From an uncultured Mycoplasmatota bacterium (GTDB lineage: Bacteria; Bacillota_I; Bacilli_A; RF39; UBA660): 43,863 nt of DNA. This document shows, one piece after another, positions 23,869 through 32,135 of the stretch. The stretch covers positions 1-43,863 of the forward strand of contig URBY01000005.1 in the NCBI GenBank assembly GCA_900546245.1. Reading direction: 5' to 3'. The notes beneath the pieces are model-generated. The model was not told where the DNA came from. It did no database searches and saw nothing but the letters and a program-made list of their open reading frames with translations. The translations under genes and the position numbers were made by a program. Within the stretch, counting starts at the first letter, position 1. Every line of letters begins with the position of its first letter.

Positions 23869-24970
23869 CTTTTTCACCTCGTTCATATACTTTTGCATTT
23901 TCTACATAAAAAACGTCTGCTTTTTCTATCAATTTTGTATCTATATTATTTATATCCGTAGATGTTATAAAAACTTGTAAATCATTATCTATATATTTAA
24001 TAATATTTTCTTTCTTTTCTTTATCTAATTCACTAAAAATATCATCAAGAAGTAATATTGGTTTAACATACTTGTTTTCCCTCATCATTTCTATTTCTGA
24101 TAATTTAAAACAAAGAATTGCTATTCTATGTTGACCTTGTGAACCAAAATTATTAATTTTAACATTATCTAAATATATAGAAAAATCATCCCTATGTACT
24201 CCAATTAAAGTAGTCTTTTGTTGTAATTCTTGATAATATACTTTATCATATTTTTCTTTTATTAAACCATATAAATCTTTACTATTCATATCAACAAAAG
24301 ATTCATATTTAACCAAAATATCTTCTTTTTTAGTTAAATCTTTATAAATCTTCTTAATATGATAATTTATCTTATCGATATAGTTCTTTCTAAAATTAAG
24401 AATTTCAATATTTAATCTTATTAATTCATTAGTAAGTACATCGAAATATACTTTATCTATTTTATTACTTGTTTTTAGATACTCATTTCTATTTTTTAAA
24501 ACTTTATTATAATCATTAATATACTTCAAATAATTATTATAAAATTGACCTATTTCAACATTTAAAAAGTATCTTCTACCCTGTGGTGGACCTTTTAATA
24601 TTTCAAGATCATCCGGACAAAACATAATAGTATTGATATTTGATAAATATTCACTCATTTTTCTAAGTGGAATATCATTAATACTTACTTTTTTACCTTT
24701 TGAATTAATTAAAACTTCATAAGACTTTTTTAATGAATTTTCATGTACAATTTCACCAGTTATTTTAGTAAATAATTCACCTTGTTTAATTAAAAATGAA
24801 TCTTTACTACATCTATGGGATTTTGTAATAGATAAAACATATATACTTTCTAGGATATTTGTTTTACCTTGAGCATTATTTCCAATAAAAATATTTATCT
24901 TTTTGTCAAAATCTATACTAATTTGTGAATAATTTCTGAAATTTACTATAGAAATTTTCTTTAAAAACAT
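23855..24970 (-). CDS. recF: DNA replication and repair protein RecF
   Basis: A 371-residue SMC-like ATPase that, with RecO and RecR, loads RecA at single-strand gaps. Walker A is GNNAQGKTN (~29-37), the signature motif is SQGQHRIAIL (~275) and Walker B lies in PILLLDDIFSELD (~310). Length is typical. It precedes gyrB, as in many Bacteria. The recF ATG itself has only a weak AGG site; a 16-codon leader ORF with a good ribosome-binding site overlaps it by 10 bases, suggesting coupled translation. The yaaA S4-domain gene that normally stands between dnaN and recF is missing and comK is in its place. Confidence 0.97.
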   Translation of the reverse strand: MFLKKISIVNFRNYSQISIDFDKKINIFIGNNAQGKTNILESIYVLSITKSHRCSKDSFLIKQGELFTKITGEIVHENSLKKSYEVLINSKGKKVSINDIPLRKMSEYLSNINTIMFCPDDLEILKGPPQGRRYFLNVEIGQFYNNYLKYINDYNKVLKNRNEYLKTSNKIDKVYFDVLTNELIRLNIEILNFRKNYIDKINYHIKKIYKDLTKKEDILVKYESFVDMNSKDLYGLIKEKYDKVYYQELQQKTTLIGVHRDDFSIYLDNVKINNFGSQGQHRIAILCFKLSEIEMMRENKYVKPILLLDDIFSELDKEKKENIIKYIDNDLQVFITSTDINNIDTKLIEKADVFYVENAKVYERGEKDGRE

Positions 24971-25011
24971 TTTAAACCTATTTTTATGTCCTTTACTTCA
25001 TTTTGACTCAT
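24961..25011 (-). CDS. Possible 16-residue leader peptide before recF
   Basis: A tiny frame, MSQNEVKDIKIGLKCF, begins after TAGGAG and ends overlapping the recF start by 10 bases in another frame. The ribosome-binding site is much better than that of recF, so ribosomes finishing here could start recF. It might instead be the degenerate remnant of a gene formerly in this place (yaaA in Bacillus). The peptide resembles nothing I recognise. Confidence 0.4.
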   Translation of the reverse strand: MSQNEVKDIKIGLKCF

Positions 25012-25038
25012 AAATAATGCTCCTATACATACATACTA

Positions 25039-25047
25039 ATTATACCA
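25039..25047 (-). promoter_or_regulatory. Extended -10 promoter of recF
   Basis: The minus strand reads TGGTATAAT between comK and the recF leader ORF, without a clear -35. It would give recF-gyrB-gyrA a start independent of dnaA-dnaN. Confidence 0.5.
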
Positions 25048-25089
25048 CAAAAAAGGTATTCTTTATAGGTTTTTTAGGAAAAAAACAGA

Positions 25090-25542
25090 CTAATTTTCTA
25101 ACTTTTTTCTGCTTCTTAAAATATACTCAAGTTTAGTCGCACGAAGGTATTGATTATCAAAAGATCCATACGAAATATTTATGAAAATCTTCCTTCCATT
25201 TTTGAAAAAAACTAATATTTTTCCATTAACTTCTCTGTATTCTTTTATCTTATCTAATGCTATCCAAATACATCCAATTAATCTTGGCGATGTAGTTGGA
25301 AAATAAATCATATTTGTACTTTCCTCAATTATAATTGGTGATTTATGACTAATACCTGTTAAAACCTTTGTTCCTGTTCTTCTTCCCATATAAGAACTTC
25401 CGAAAAATTCACAACTTTTTTCAATTATTTTCATAGAATTCATATTTATCATAAATTCATTGTCTTCTTCTAATACATTTGTAAGATTTTCACCTACTGG
25501 TACTATTGCTAGTGTTCTGCTATTAATTTCATAACTTTTCAT
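25090..25542 (-). CDS. comK: Competence transcription factor ComK homologue, short form
   Basis: A 150-residue protein that matches ComK along its length: YEINSRTLAIVP, INMNSMKIIEKSCEFFGSSY, GRRTGTKVLTGISHKSPI, IYFPTTSPRLIGCIWIAL and ISYGSFDNQYLRATKLEYIL correspond block by block to the B. subtilis protein. ComK activates late competence genes (DNA-uptake pilus, recombination) by binding AT-rich K-boxes. The protein stops about 40 residues before the end of B. subtilis ComK, so the part holding the MecA-binding FMLYPK motif and degradation signal is absent. The ATG at 25,542 follows AGGGGGAT. The gene has a terminator before it and a separate promoter for recF after it, so it is an independent unit set into the dnaN-recF interval. 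No K-box pair was recognised at its own promoter. Confidence 0.9.
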   Translation of the reverse strand: MKSYEINSRTLAIVPVGENLTNVLEEDNEFMINMNSMKIIEKSCEFFGSSYMGRRTGTKVLTGISHKSPIIIEESTNMIYFPTTSPRLIGCIWIALDKIKEYREVNGKILVFFKNGRKIFINISYGSFDNQYLRATKLEYILRSRKKLEN

Positions 25543-25636
25543 AATTATCCCCCTAAATTTATTATTTTCCTTCCTTTTTTGAAAATAATTTCTTCTATTA
25601 ATAGCAACTTTTTTTAAAAATCTTGTCGAAATAAGC

Positions 25637-25663
25637 AAAAAAAAAGAAATTTCTTTCTTTTTT
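25637..25663 (-). terminator. Intrinsic terminator of dnaN
   Basis: A 10-bp A/T-rich stem (25,654-25,663 with 25,640-25,649) closes on a GAAA loop and is followed by T on the minus strand. The dnaN stop codon overlaps the 5' arm. Confidence 0.65.
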
Positions 25664-26783
25664 AGTATGTTTTTATTGGTAATAATAATTGAATTAAGTT
25701 TTCATCTTCATCAGTTTTAAGAATTATTGGTTTTATATCAGAATTTAATAATATTCTAATATCTTTACTATTTATTGTTTTTAATGCTTCCATCATAAAC
25801 TTAGAAGAAAATGCAATTTTAATTTCTTTATCATTATTTTTAGTTATAGCAAGTCTTTCCTCAACACGTCCTATTTCAGGTGTATTTGAGCTTACTATAG
25901 CCTCATTCTCATTAGTTTCGAACTTTATTACATTCTTTTCCTTTTCACTTGTTAAAAGTGCTGCTCTATCGATTACACTATATAACTCATCTAAGTCTGT
26001 TTTAATTTCAAGTTCAAAAGTATCTGGAATTAATCTAGATGTATCTGGGAATGTACCATTTAAAAGTCTAGATTGAAATAAAATGTTATCAAACTTAAAT
26101 AAAATTTTATTAGAGAAAATATGAATTTCTACATTTTCATCATTATCATTCAATATTTTAGCAAGTTCCCCAATATTTTTACCAGGTATAACTATATTAA
26201 TTAAGTTTTCCACAGCACTATCTAATTCAACTATTTTTTTAGCTAGTCTATAAGAATCAGTTGCAATGCATTCCATCTTATTTCCTTCTATTTTTAAATT
26301 GATACCTGTAAGTATTGGTCTTGATTCTTGCATAGAAGTTGCAAATAATGTTTGATTTACTATATTTTTAATAACTTTTTTACTTAATATAATAGGATTT
26401 GTTGATATATCTAAACTTATATTTGGAAATTCACTTGAATCAATACCATTTAAGTTAAAGTTAGAATTTTGTGTATAAATTAATATCTTTAATCCATCTA
26501 TTATTTCTATATTAATAAGACCATCAGGTAATTTTCTAATTATTTCAAGTAAATATTTACCTTGAATAATAATTGTTCCTGTGGAAACTATATTATCTAT
26601 ATATTTCTTATCAATAAAACATTCTATATCTATATCATTATTAGTAGCTGTTAAAAATAATCCTTCATTTGTTAAATTAAATTTAATTCCTCCAAGTACA
26701 GGTATTACATTTTTAGTAGATACTGCTTTTGATACGTTATTTAAATTTTCTAATAATATTTCTTTTTTAATACTAAATTTCAT
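25662..26783 (-). CDS. dnaN: DNA polymerase III beta subunit (sliding clamp)
   Basis: A 373-residue clamp with the three repeated domains (about 1-125, 126-250, 251-373). Typical segments are MKFSIKKEILLENLNNVSKAVS, TGINLKIEGNKMECIATDSYRLA, NIVIPGKNIGELAKIL and the C-terminal PIKTY tail that lines the partner-binding groove. It ties Pol III and many other DNA enzymes to DNA. It follows dnaA across the downstream origin gap of 175 bases and starts after AGGAGGG. The TGATATAAT element at 26,802-26,810 on the minus strand may give it its own promoter. Confidence 0.98.
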   Translation of the reverse strand: MKFSIKKEILLENLNNVSKAVSTKNVIPVLGGIKFNLTNEGLFLTATNNDIDIECFIDKKYIDNIVSTGTIIIQGKYLLEIIRKLPDGLINIEIIDGLKILIYTQNSNFNLNGIDSSEFPNISLDISTNPIILSKKVIKNIVNQTLFATSMQESRPILTGINLKIEGNKMECIATDSYRLAKKIVELDSAVENLINIVIPGKNIGELAKILNDNDENVEIHIFSNKILFKFDNILFQSRLLNGTFPDTSRLIPDTFELEIKTDLDELYSVIDRAALLTSEKEKNVIKFETNENEAIVSSNTPEIGRVEERLAITKNNDKEIKIAFSSKFMMEALKTINSKDIRILLNSDIKPIILKTDEDENLIQLLLPIKTY

Positions 26784-26958
26784 ATTAACCCTCCTAAACT
26801 GATTATATCATATTATTTATTATTTAAATATGTTATTTTTATTATTACTGTTGAAAAAGTTGAAAACTTTATATTTATTTATTTTATAAAGGTTTACGAA
26901 TTTTTATCCTGTGTATAACTGTTGATAAAACATGTGCATTTTTATATTTCCCTGTGTA
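26784..26958. other. Downstream half of oriC (dnaA-dnaN gap)
   Basis: The 175-base AT-rich gap has DnaA-box-like sites on the minus strand: TTATCAACA (26,928-26,920) and TTATACACA (26,918-26,910), separated by one base, TTTTCAACA (26,857-26,849), and a weaker TAATACACA at the dnaA stop (26,961-26,953). A long A/T-only-like stretch (26,806-26,890) beyond the paired boxes suits a DNA-unwinding element, the arrangement established for B. subtilis, where melting happens downstream of dnaA. Confidence 0.75.
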
Positions 26959-28323
26959 TTATTCTAATTTTGAAATAATTTCATTAATAATATTATCTAG
27001 TTGTTTGTTCTCTTTTCTTTCTTTTTCAATCTTATCACATGAATGCATAACTGTTGAATGATCTCTTCCGCCAAATTCTATACCAATTTTAGGAAATGAT
27101 TCATCCGTTAGTTGTCTTGACAAATAAATTGCTATTTGTCTTGGAAAAGCAATAGTTGCGACTCTTTTCTTTGATTTTAGGTCTTCGACTGATACATTAT
27201 AGTGTTCTGCGACTACTCTTTGTATTTTTTGTATATCATTTTTAAAGTTAGTCATAGGTGTTATAGTACCTTTTAATGCTTCAATAGTTAAATCAAGTGT
27301 TATTTCTTCTTGAAAAAATATTGTAGAATAAGCACAAACTCTTGTTAAAGCACCTTCTAAACTTCTTACATCTGATGGACACATATTTGCTATATAATCA
27401 ATCGCATCATCACTTATATGCCTTGAAAAGTCCATATTTGCCATTTTTTTTCTTAATATTTCTCTTCTTAAATCATTATCCGGTGGAAAAATATTTACTT
27501 TTAATCCCCAGTTAAATCTTGTTCTTAGCCTATCCTCTAAATGTTTTAAATCATCTGGAGAACTATCTGATGATATAATAATTTGCTTTTTATCATCATA
27601 TAATGTATTGAATGTATGGAAAAACTCATTTTGGGTTTTAGGAGCATTTCCTAAAAATTGTATATCATCAATTATAAGTACATCAATATTTCTGTATTTA
27701 TCTTTAAATAAATCTACATAATCAAAATTAGTTCCGTCTTTATCTTTTTTATTTAATCCTAAAAAATCATTAATAAATTGATCACTAGTAACATATAATA
27801 CCCTTTTATTTGTATTTTTTACAATATAATTACCAATTGCCTGCATTAAATGTGTCTTACCAAGACCACTATTACCATATATAAACAAAGGATTATACAT
27901 TTTACCAGGATTTTCAGCTACGGCAAGCGCTGTTGCTTGTGCAAATCTATTACTTTCACCTACTATAAAATTTTCAAAAACATAATCAGGATTTAAATTT
28001 GCCTTTTCTGAACTATTATAAGGTACACCAAGTTCTTCTTCTTCCTCTTTTTGTATAGTAATCTTTTTATTATTGTATTCATTTTCAAGAACAAACTCAA
28101 AATTAAAATTAGTTCCTGTTATACTATTGAAAATATCACTTATTATATCAATGTAAGATTCAGATAAATGTTTTTTATGAGCGATAGTTGGAACAATGAT
28201 TACAGCGTGTTCTTCATTTAATTCAACAAGTTTTGAAGTGCTAAACCAAGTATCATACGATAAAGAAGATAATTTGGTTTTTATTGTACTAAGAAATTTA
28301 TTCCATATATTATCAATGTTCAT
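26959..28323 (-). CDS. dnaA: Chromosomal replication initiator DnaA
   Basis: A 454-residue DnaA. Domain I is at ~1-85 (WNKFLSTIKTKLSSLSYDTWF), a short linker follows, domain III is the AAA+ core with Walker A GNSGLGKTH (~150) and Walker B VLIIDDIQFL (~215), and domain IV carries the DnaA signature GGRDHSTVMHSCDKI (~420). DnaA-ATP binds the boxes on both sides of the gene and opens the origin. The start follows GGGGGAGGTGA. The promoter contains no perfect box, but TTATCAACA and TTTTCCACA sites lie just upstream, so autoregulation is likely. Confidence 0.99.
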   Translation of the reverse strand: MNIDNIWNKFLSTIKTKLSSLSYDTWFSTSKLVELNEEHAVIIVPTIAHKKHLSESYIDIISDIFNSITGTNFNFEFVLENEYNNKKITIQKEEEEELGVPYNSSEKANLNPDYVFENFIVGESNRFAQATALAVAENPGKMYNPLFIYGNSGLGKTHLMQAIGNYIVKNTNKRVLYVTSDQFINDFLGLNKKDKDGTNFDYVDLFKDKYRNIDVLIIDDIQFLGNAPKTQNEFFHTFNTLYDDKKQIIISSDSSPDDLKHLEDRLRTRFNWGLKVNIFPPDNDLRREILRKKMANMDFSRHISDDAIDYIANMCPSDVRSLEGALTRVCAYSTIFFQEEITLDLTIEALKGTITPMTNFKNDIQKIQRVVAEHYNVSVEDLKSKKRVATIAFPRQIAIYLSRQLTDESFPKIGIEFGGRDHSTVMHSCDKIEKERKENKQLDNIINEIISKLE

Positions 28324-28654
28324 AAACTATCACCTCCCCCTGATTAGATAGTAAAGTTATAAACTTATTATAACTCTTTTTTCTTCATTTTCAAGGTTAA
28401 AAATTAGTAAACAATACTTATCAACACAAATTGTGGAAACTACTCTATATAAAATAAAGGATTGTAATACTTTTCCACATTTTCCACAAATTTACAATTA
28501 ACAGGTACTTTTTAAACAGTTATTATTTTTCCACATTATTGTTGAAAGTGTTGATAACTTTATTTGAATATATATTATAAAGAAAAATTAAATATTTTTC
28601 CACAAAAAATTGTTAAAAAGTAAAAAAAATGTCAAAATATAAAAAAACAGATGT
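28324..28654. other. Upstream half of oriC with DnaA boxes
   Basis: A 331-base gap between dnaA and murF with no gene. Plus-strand boxes: TTATCAACA (28,418-28,426), tandem TTTTCCACA at 28,471-28,479 and 28,480-28,488, again at 28,527-28,535 and 28,596-28,604. Minus-strand: GTTTCCACA (28,440-28,432) and TTATCAACA (28,557-28,549). None is the exact TTATCCACA. The region also holds the dnaA promoter. With the dnaA-dnaN gap it forms a bipartite origin. Confidence 0.8.
28367..28394 (-). promoter_or_regulatory. Promoter of dnaA
   Basis: On the minus strand TTGAAA (28,394-28,389) and TATAAT (28,372-28,367) are 16 bases apart. The leader to the dnaA ATG is about 35 nt. A DnaA-box-like site lies about 24 bases upstream of the -35. 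Confidence 0.7.
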
Positions 28655-28664
28655 TTAAATCTGT
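28641..28664 (-). terminator. Intrinsic terminator of murF
   Basis: A 6-bp stem (28,659-28,664 with 28,647-28,652), with the murF stop codon in the loop, is followed by T7 on the minus strand. It insulates oriC and dnaA from murE-murF transcription. Confidence 0.7.
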
Positions 28665-30028
28665 CTTAAGTATTCAGCAGTATTAAATAATTTCATACCA
28701 TTTGAGCCTTTTAAAAGGATAATATCATCTTTTTTAAGGTAATTTTTAAGAAATTCATGTGAATCACTTTCATTATTAAATATATTTATATCATTATTAA
28801 AGTTATTTTTAATAAGTTCATCTTTTATAAATTTAACTTCATTACCTACTAATATTACACCATCAATATCCTTATTTAATATATAATTACCTATTTTCCT
28901 GTGTATATCTTCTGAATAATCACCAAGTTCTAAAATATCACCTATCATTAATAGTTTTCTATTATAATTAGATTTAGAAATCATATCTATAGAATTAATT
29001 AATGAATCATAACTGCAGTTATATGTATCATTGATTATTGTAGTACCAGTTTTATTTGCTATTTTTTCAAGTCTATTACTAGGTAATTTGAAGGTTTCTA
29101 TACCCTTTTTAATATTTTCATCACTTATATTAAGTTCTTTTCCTACAGCATATGCAACTAAGCTATTATAAATAAATGCTTCACCTGGTGCATTAACCTC
29201 AAAATCAGTATCTTTTATTTTAAATTTACTACTAAAGATTTCATCAACTATATTTGTTGCCATATAGTCACTTTTATTATTTATACCAATCGTTTTTATA
29301 TTAACATTAATTTTATCTAAATTATTATGAAGCATATCATTATCATTATTTATAATAAGAGTACCATTTTCTTTAAGTCCATCGATAATTTCAAGTTTAG
29401 CCTTTAATATATTTTCTCTAGAACCAAGATTTCCAATATGAGCAGTACCTATATTAGTAATAACTGCGATAGTTGGTTTAGCTATTTTACTTAACAAAGT
29501 TATTTCATTTAAATGATTCATACCCATTTCAAGAACCATAGCGTTATGTTCTTTTAATTTTAATATAGTTAAAGGAAGACCTATATGATTATTATAGTTT
29601 CCTTCTGTTTTTAAAACATTATATTTAGTACTTAATACACTTGATATTATTTCTTTAGTACTTGTTTTCCCTACACTACCTGTAACTGCGATAACAGGTA
29701 TATCATATAATGATCTTTTATATGCTGCTAATTCCTGAAGAAATTTAATAGAATTATCTACAATAATAATTGTTTTATTATTATAATTTCTAAAATCTAT
29801 ATCTTTAACAGACTCTTTTTCTAGAATGCAAGCACTTGCACCCTTTTTAAAAGCTTCTTCATAAAATAAATTACCATCAAAAGTTTCACCTTTAATTCCT
29901 ATATAACAATCATTTTCATTAATTTCTCTAGTATCTTTAGAAAAATTCTCTATTTTTAGATTTTCATCCCCAATTATAAGACTTGCATTACACTCTCTTA
30001 TAATATCTTTTATTAATATTTCTTTCAT
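28655..30028 (-). CDS. murF: UDP-MurNAc-tripeptide--D-Ala-D-Ala ligase MurF
   Basis: A 457-residue Mur ligase that adds D-Ala-D-Ala to the UDP-MurNAc-tripeptide in the cytoplasm, the last step in making the soluble peptidoglycan precursor. The N-terminal substrate domain is at ~1-105 (FSKDTREINENDCYIGIKGETFDG), Walker A TGSVGKTSTKE is at ~118, then EGNYNNHIGLPLTIL, VLEMGMNHLNEI and the C-terminal domain with NDTYNCSYDSLINSI. It is three bases after an unknown gene and shares an operon with murE. Placement beside dnaA is not the Bacillus arrangement. Confidence 0.96.
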   Translation of the reverse strand: MKEILIKDIIRECNASLIIGDENLKIENFSKDTREINENDCYIGIKGETFDGNLFYEEAFKKGASACILEKESVKDIDFRNYNNKTIIIVDNSIKFLQELAAYKRSLYDIPVIAVTGSVGKTSTKEIISSVLSTKYNVLKTEGNYNNHIGLPLTILKLKEHNAMVLEMGMNHLNEITLLSKIAKPTIAVITNIGTAHIGNLGSRENILKAKLEIIDGLKENGTLIINNDNDMLHNNLDKINVNIKTIGINNKSDYMATNIVDEIFSSKFKIKDTDFEVNAPGEAFIYNSLVAYAVGKELNISDENIKKGIETFKLPSNRLEKIANKTGTTIINDTYNCSYDSLINSIDMISKSNYNRKLLMIGDILELGDYSEDIHRKIGNYILNKDIDGVILVGNEVKFIKDELIKNNFNNDINIFNNESDSHEFLKNYLKKDDIILLKGSNGMKLFNTAEYLRQI

Positions 30029-30031
30029 AAA

Positions 30032-30487
30032 TTACCTCTTTCCAGCAATAACACCTGAACATTTAGAAATTTCATCAATAAGTTTTTCATCAACAGGTTT
30101 ACCTTCAATTATAATATCTTTTCCTGTACCAAATGGAATAATTTTCATATTTTCTTCCATTTCTTCTTTTGTAAGTACTTTAAAATCCTTTATATCTTTT
30201 ATATATTCATCTTCAGAAATACCTTTTTCTTCTAATTGTTCTTTAGTTAAACCATCAAATACATCATATATTTTACCCTCATATAATACACCGCAATGAT
30301 TGTAATCATTTTTCATAACAAACTGTGCATCAGGAAAATAATGTTTTATTATTTTAGCAAGTTCATAGCAACCACCATGAGAAAAATAATAAAATGAATC
30401 AACATAATCTATATATGAACTAAATTCATCATTAAATAAATCAATTGTAAACGTGATAAATTTACTAATATTGTCAAGATTAAGCAT
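30032..30487 (-). CDS. Unknown protein with a candidate Cys-His-Asp triad, between murE and murF
   Basis: A 151-residue protein that I do not recognise as a named family. It has no signal peptide, so it should be cytoplasmic. The central part looks like a papain/transglutaminase-type fold: HGGCYELAKIIKHYF (Cys40 at a helix start), then DYNHCGVLYEGKIYDVFDG with His64 before a strand and Asp75 or Asp78 after it, the usual order for a Cys-His-Asp hydrolase. Residues 80-150 are a charged tail. The start follows AAAGGAG and overlaps murE by eight bases; murF starts three bases after its stop. This tight setting suggests a role tied to peptidoglycan precursors, for example hydrolysis or amidation, but this is inference. 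No glutamine-amidotransferase motif is seen. Confidence 0.8.
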   Translation of the reverse strand: MLNLDNISKFITFTIDLFNDEFSSYIDYVDSFYYFSHGGCYELAKIIKHYFPDAQFVMKNDYNHCGVLYEGKIYDVFDGLTKEQLEEKGISEDEYIKDIKDFKVLTKEEMEENMKIIPFGTGKDIIIEGKPVDEKLIDEISKCSGVIAGKR

Positions 30488-31853
30488 TGTTATTCTCCTT
30501 TATAAAATCTCTAACTATTTCTTGATCACTAAAATGATGCTTTTCAGTACCAATTATTTGATAATCTTCATGACCTTTTCCAAGTATCATTAATATGTCA
30601 TTATCTTTTAACATGCTCATTCCTTTTATAATAGCGTTTTTTCTATCAAAAATAATTTCATGATTATCCTTATTTAATCCAGTAACTATGTCATTCATAA
30701 TTTGTTTTTCATCTTCAGTTCTTGGATTATCATCAGTAAATATTACATAATCAGAATTTTCTTCTGCAGCTCTTCCCATTATTGGTCTTTTTGTTCTGTC
30801 TCTATCTCCACCACAACCAATAATTGTTATAATTCTTCCTTTTTTATATTCATTTGCACTTTTTAAAACATTTATAACTGCATCAGGTGTATGAGCATAA
30901 TCAACAAATACACTATTTGTATTATATTTAATCATTTCCATACGTCCAGCAGGTGCCATTAAATCTTTAGTAATATTAATAATACTATCAATACTAAATC
31001 CTAATTTATGTACAAGCATAAGCGCAGTTAAATAGTTATACACATTATAACTACCTACCATATTTATTTGTGTATTATATATTTTATCTTCATAATTAAA
31101 TTCTATTTTCGTGTGTAAATGTGATAAAGAATAATTTTTTATTAAAACATCGGCACCATTTTTACCAATAGTTATATTTTTGTTTTCGTTTAACATAAAT
31201 TTTTCATGATGAGGGTCATCTTTATTTATAATAGCAATCTTTTCTCCCCTAGTTTTTTCAAATAACTTTCTTTTAGCGTTTGCATAATTTTCTAAAGTTT
31301 TATGATAATCTAAGTGATCTTGTGTAAGATTTGTAAATGCTACTTCATCAAATTCAAGTCCAAATATTCTATTTTTATCAAGTGCATGACTACTTACTTC
31401 CATAACAACATATTCACAGCCATATTCTTTTGCTTCTAGAAGCATATCATAAAGTAAATCAGTGTCAGGAGTTGTATTATTTAATAATCTTTTAGTATTA
31501 CCATAATAAAAACCAATAGTACCTATATATGCACATTTCTTACCAAGCAATGTTAATAATTGATATACTAAGTAACAAATTGTAGTTTTACCATTAGTAC
31601 CAGTTACTCCAATTAATTTCATATCTTTAATTTTAGGATAATAATTTTCATAAAGATAATTATTTAAATATTCTTTTGTATTTGGCACAACAACAGTTTC
31701 AACACTATAACTACCCTTTTCACATATGATTTTAGATGCTCCGTTTTTAATAGCGCTTTCAATAAAATCATGACCATCAGTGTTTACATTTTTTATCGCA
31801 ATAAATGTATCACCAGGATTAACCTTTCTAGAATCAGTTTTTAGTTCTATCAT
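30480..31853 (-). CDS. murE: UDP-MurNAc-tripeptide synthetase MurE (meso-DAP type)
   Basis: A 457-residue Mur ligase that adds the third residue to UDP-MurNAc-L-Ala-D-Glu. Walker A is GVTGTNGKTT (~83-92), followed by TTPDT, MEVSSHAL, TNLTQDHLDYH and the C-terminal domain. The motif DDNPRTED (~375) is the DNPR form associated with meso-diaminopimelate; lysine-type enzymes differ there. The wall is therefore predicted to contain meso-DAP, in line with a spore former. The start follows GGAGGTATGAAAT. It heads the murE-unknown-murF operon, which runs toward dnaA. A TATAAT at 31,892-31,887 on the minus strand is the likely -10. Confidence 0.96.
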   Translation of the reverse strand: MIELKTDSRKVNPGDTFIAIKNVNTDGHDFIESAIKNGASKIICEKGSYSVETVVVPNTKEYLNNYLYENYYPKIKDMKLIGVTGTNGKTTICYLVYQLLTLLGKKCAYIGTIGFYYGNTKRLLNNTTPDTDLLYDMLLEAKEYGCEYVVMEVSSHALDKNRIFGLEFDEVAFTNLTQDHLDYHKTLENYANAKRKLFEKTRGEKIAIINKDDPHHEKFMLNENKNITIGKNGADVLIKNYSLSHLHTKIEFNYEDKIYNTQINMVGSYNVYNYLTALMLVHKLGFSIDSIINITKDLMAPAGRMEMIKYNTNSVFVDYAHTPDAVINVLKSANEYKKGRIITIIGCGGDRDRTKRPIMGRAAEENSDYVIFTDDNPRTEDEKQIMNDIVTGLNKDNHEIIFDRKNAIIKGMSMLKDNDILMILGKGHEDYQIIGTEKHHFSDQEIVRDFIKENNNA

Positions 31854-32106
31854 ATTTCATACCTCCAATAATCTATTTCAATAAAAATTATATTACAAAA
31901 ATGGAAAAAATTAAATATTTTTATTATAATAGTTTTGTTAAGAAGTACATATGAGGGATAAGAGAAAGTAATATTATGTATTTTGAAAGTGTATGTAATA
32001 AAATATTGAATGAAATAATTGGTGAAGAAAATTTGCCAAGAAAAGAATTAAATGTAAAAAAATATAAGAATAAGCAATAAAAATAAAAAAAAATTTAATA
32101 AAATGT
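31854..32106. other. Divergent intergenic region at the strand switch
   Basis: Leftward (murE) and rightward (rpmH) transcription diverge here. It holds the likely -10 of murE (31,887-31,892, minus), a plus-strand TATAAT (31,925-31,930) and a possible 34-codon gene. No DnaA box was seen, so origin function is placed at dnaA and not here. Confidence 0.6.
31976..32080 (+). CDS. Possible small protein upstream of rpmH
   Basis: A 34-codon frame beginning MYFESVCNKILNEIIGEENL and ending in a basic tail KKYKNKQ. It lies behind a plus-strand TATAAT at 31,925-31,930, and has only a weak ribosome-binding stretch (AGAAAG). Amphipathic-helix-like spacing in the first 20 residues and the charged tail look protein-like, but AT-rich DNA gives such frames by chance. 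I know no conserved gene at this position. Confidence 0.35.
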   Translation: MYFESVCNKILNEIIGEENLPRKELNVKKYKNKQ

Positions 32107-32135
32107 TTGACTTTATAAGAAAAAATGTATATAAT
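32107..32135 (+). promoter_or_regulatory. Promoter of rpmH
   Basis: TTGACT (32,107-32,112) and a perfect TATAAT (32,130-32,135) are 17 bases apart. Transcription would start near 32,142, with GGAGGTG before the rpmH ATG. Confidence 0.85.

Noticed and set aside
25045..25090. Terminator after comK
   Set aside because: The A/T arms around 25,047-25,073 do not pair through their GG/CC pairs, so no convincing stem could be drawn.
25543..25636. K-box (AAAA-N5-TTTT) autoregulatory sites at the comK promoter
   Set aside because: No properly spaced pair was found by eye; A/T runs here are explained by base composition.
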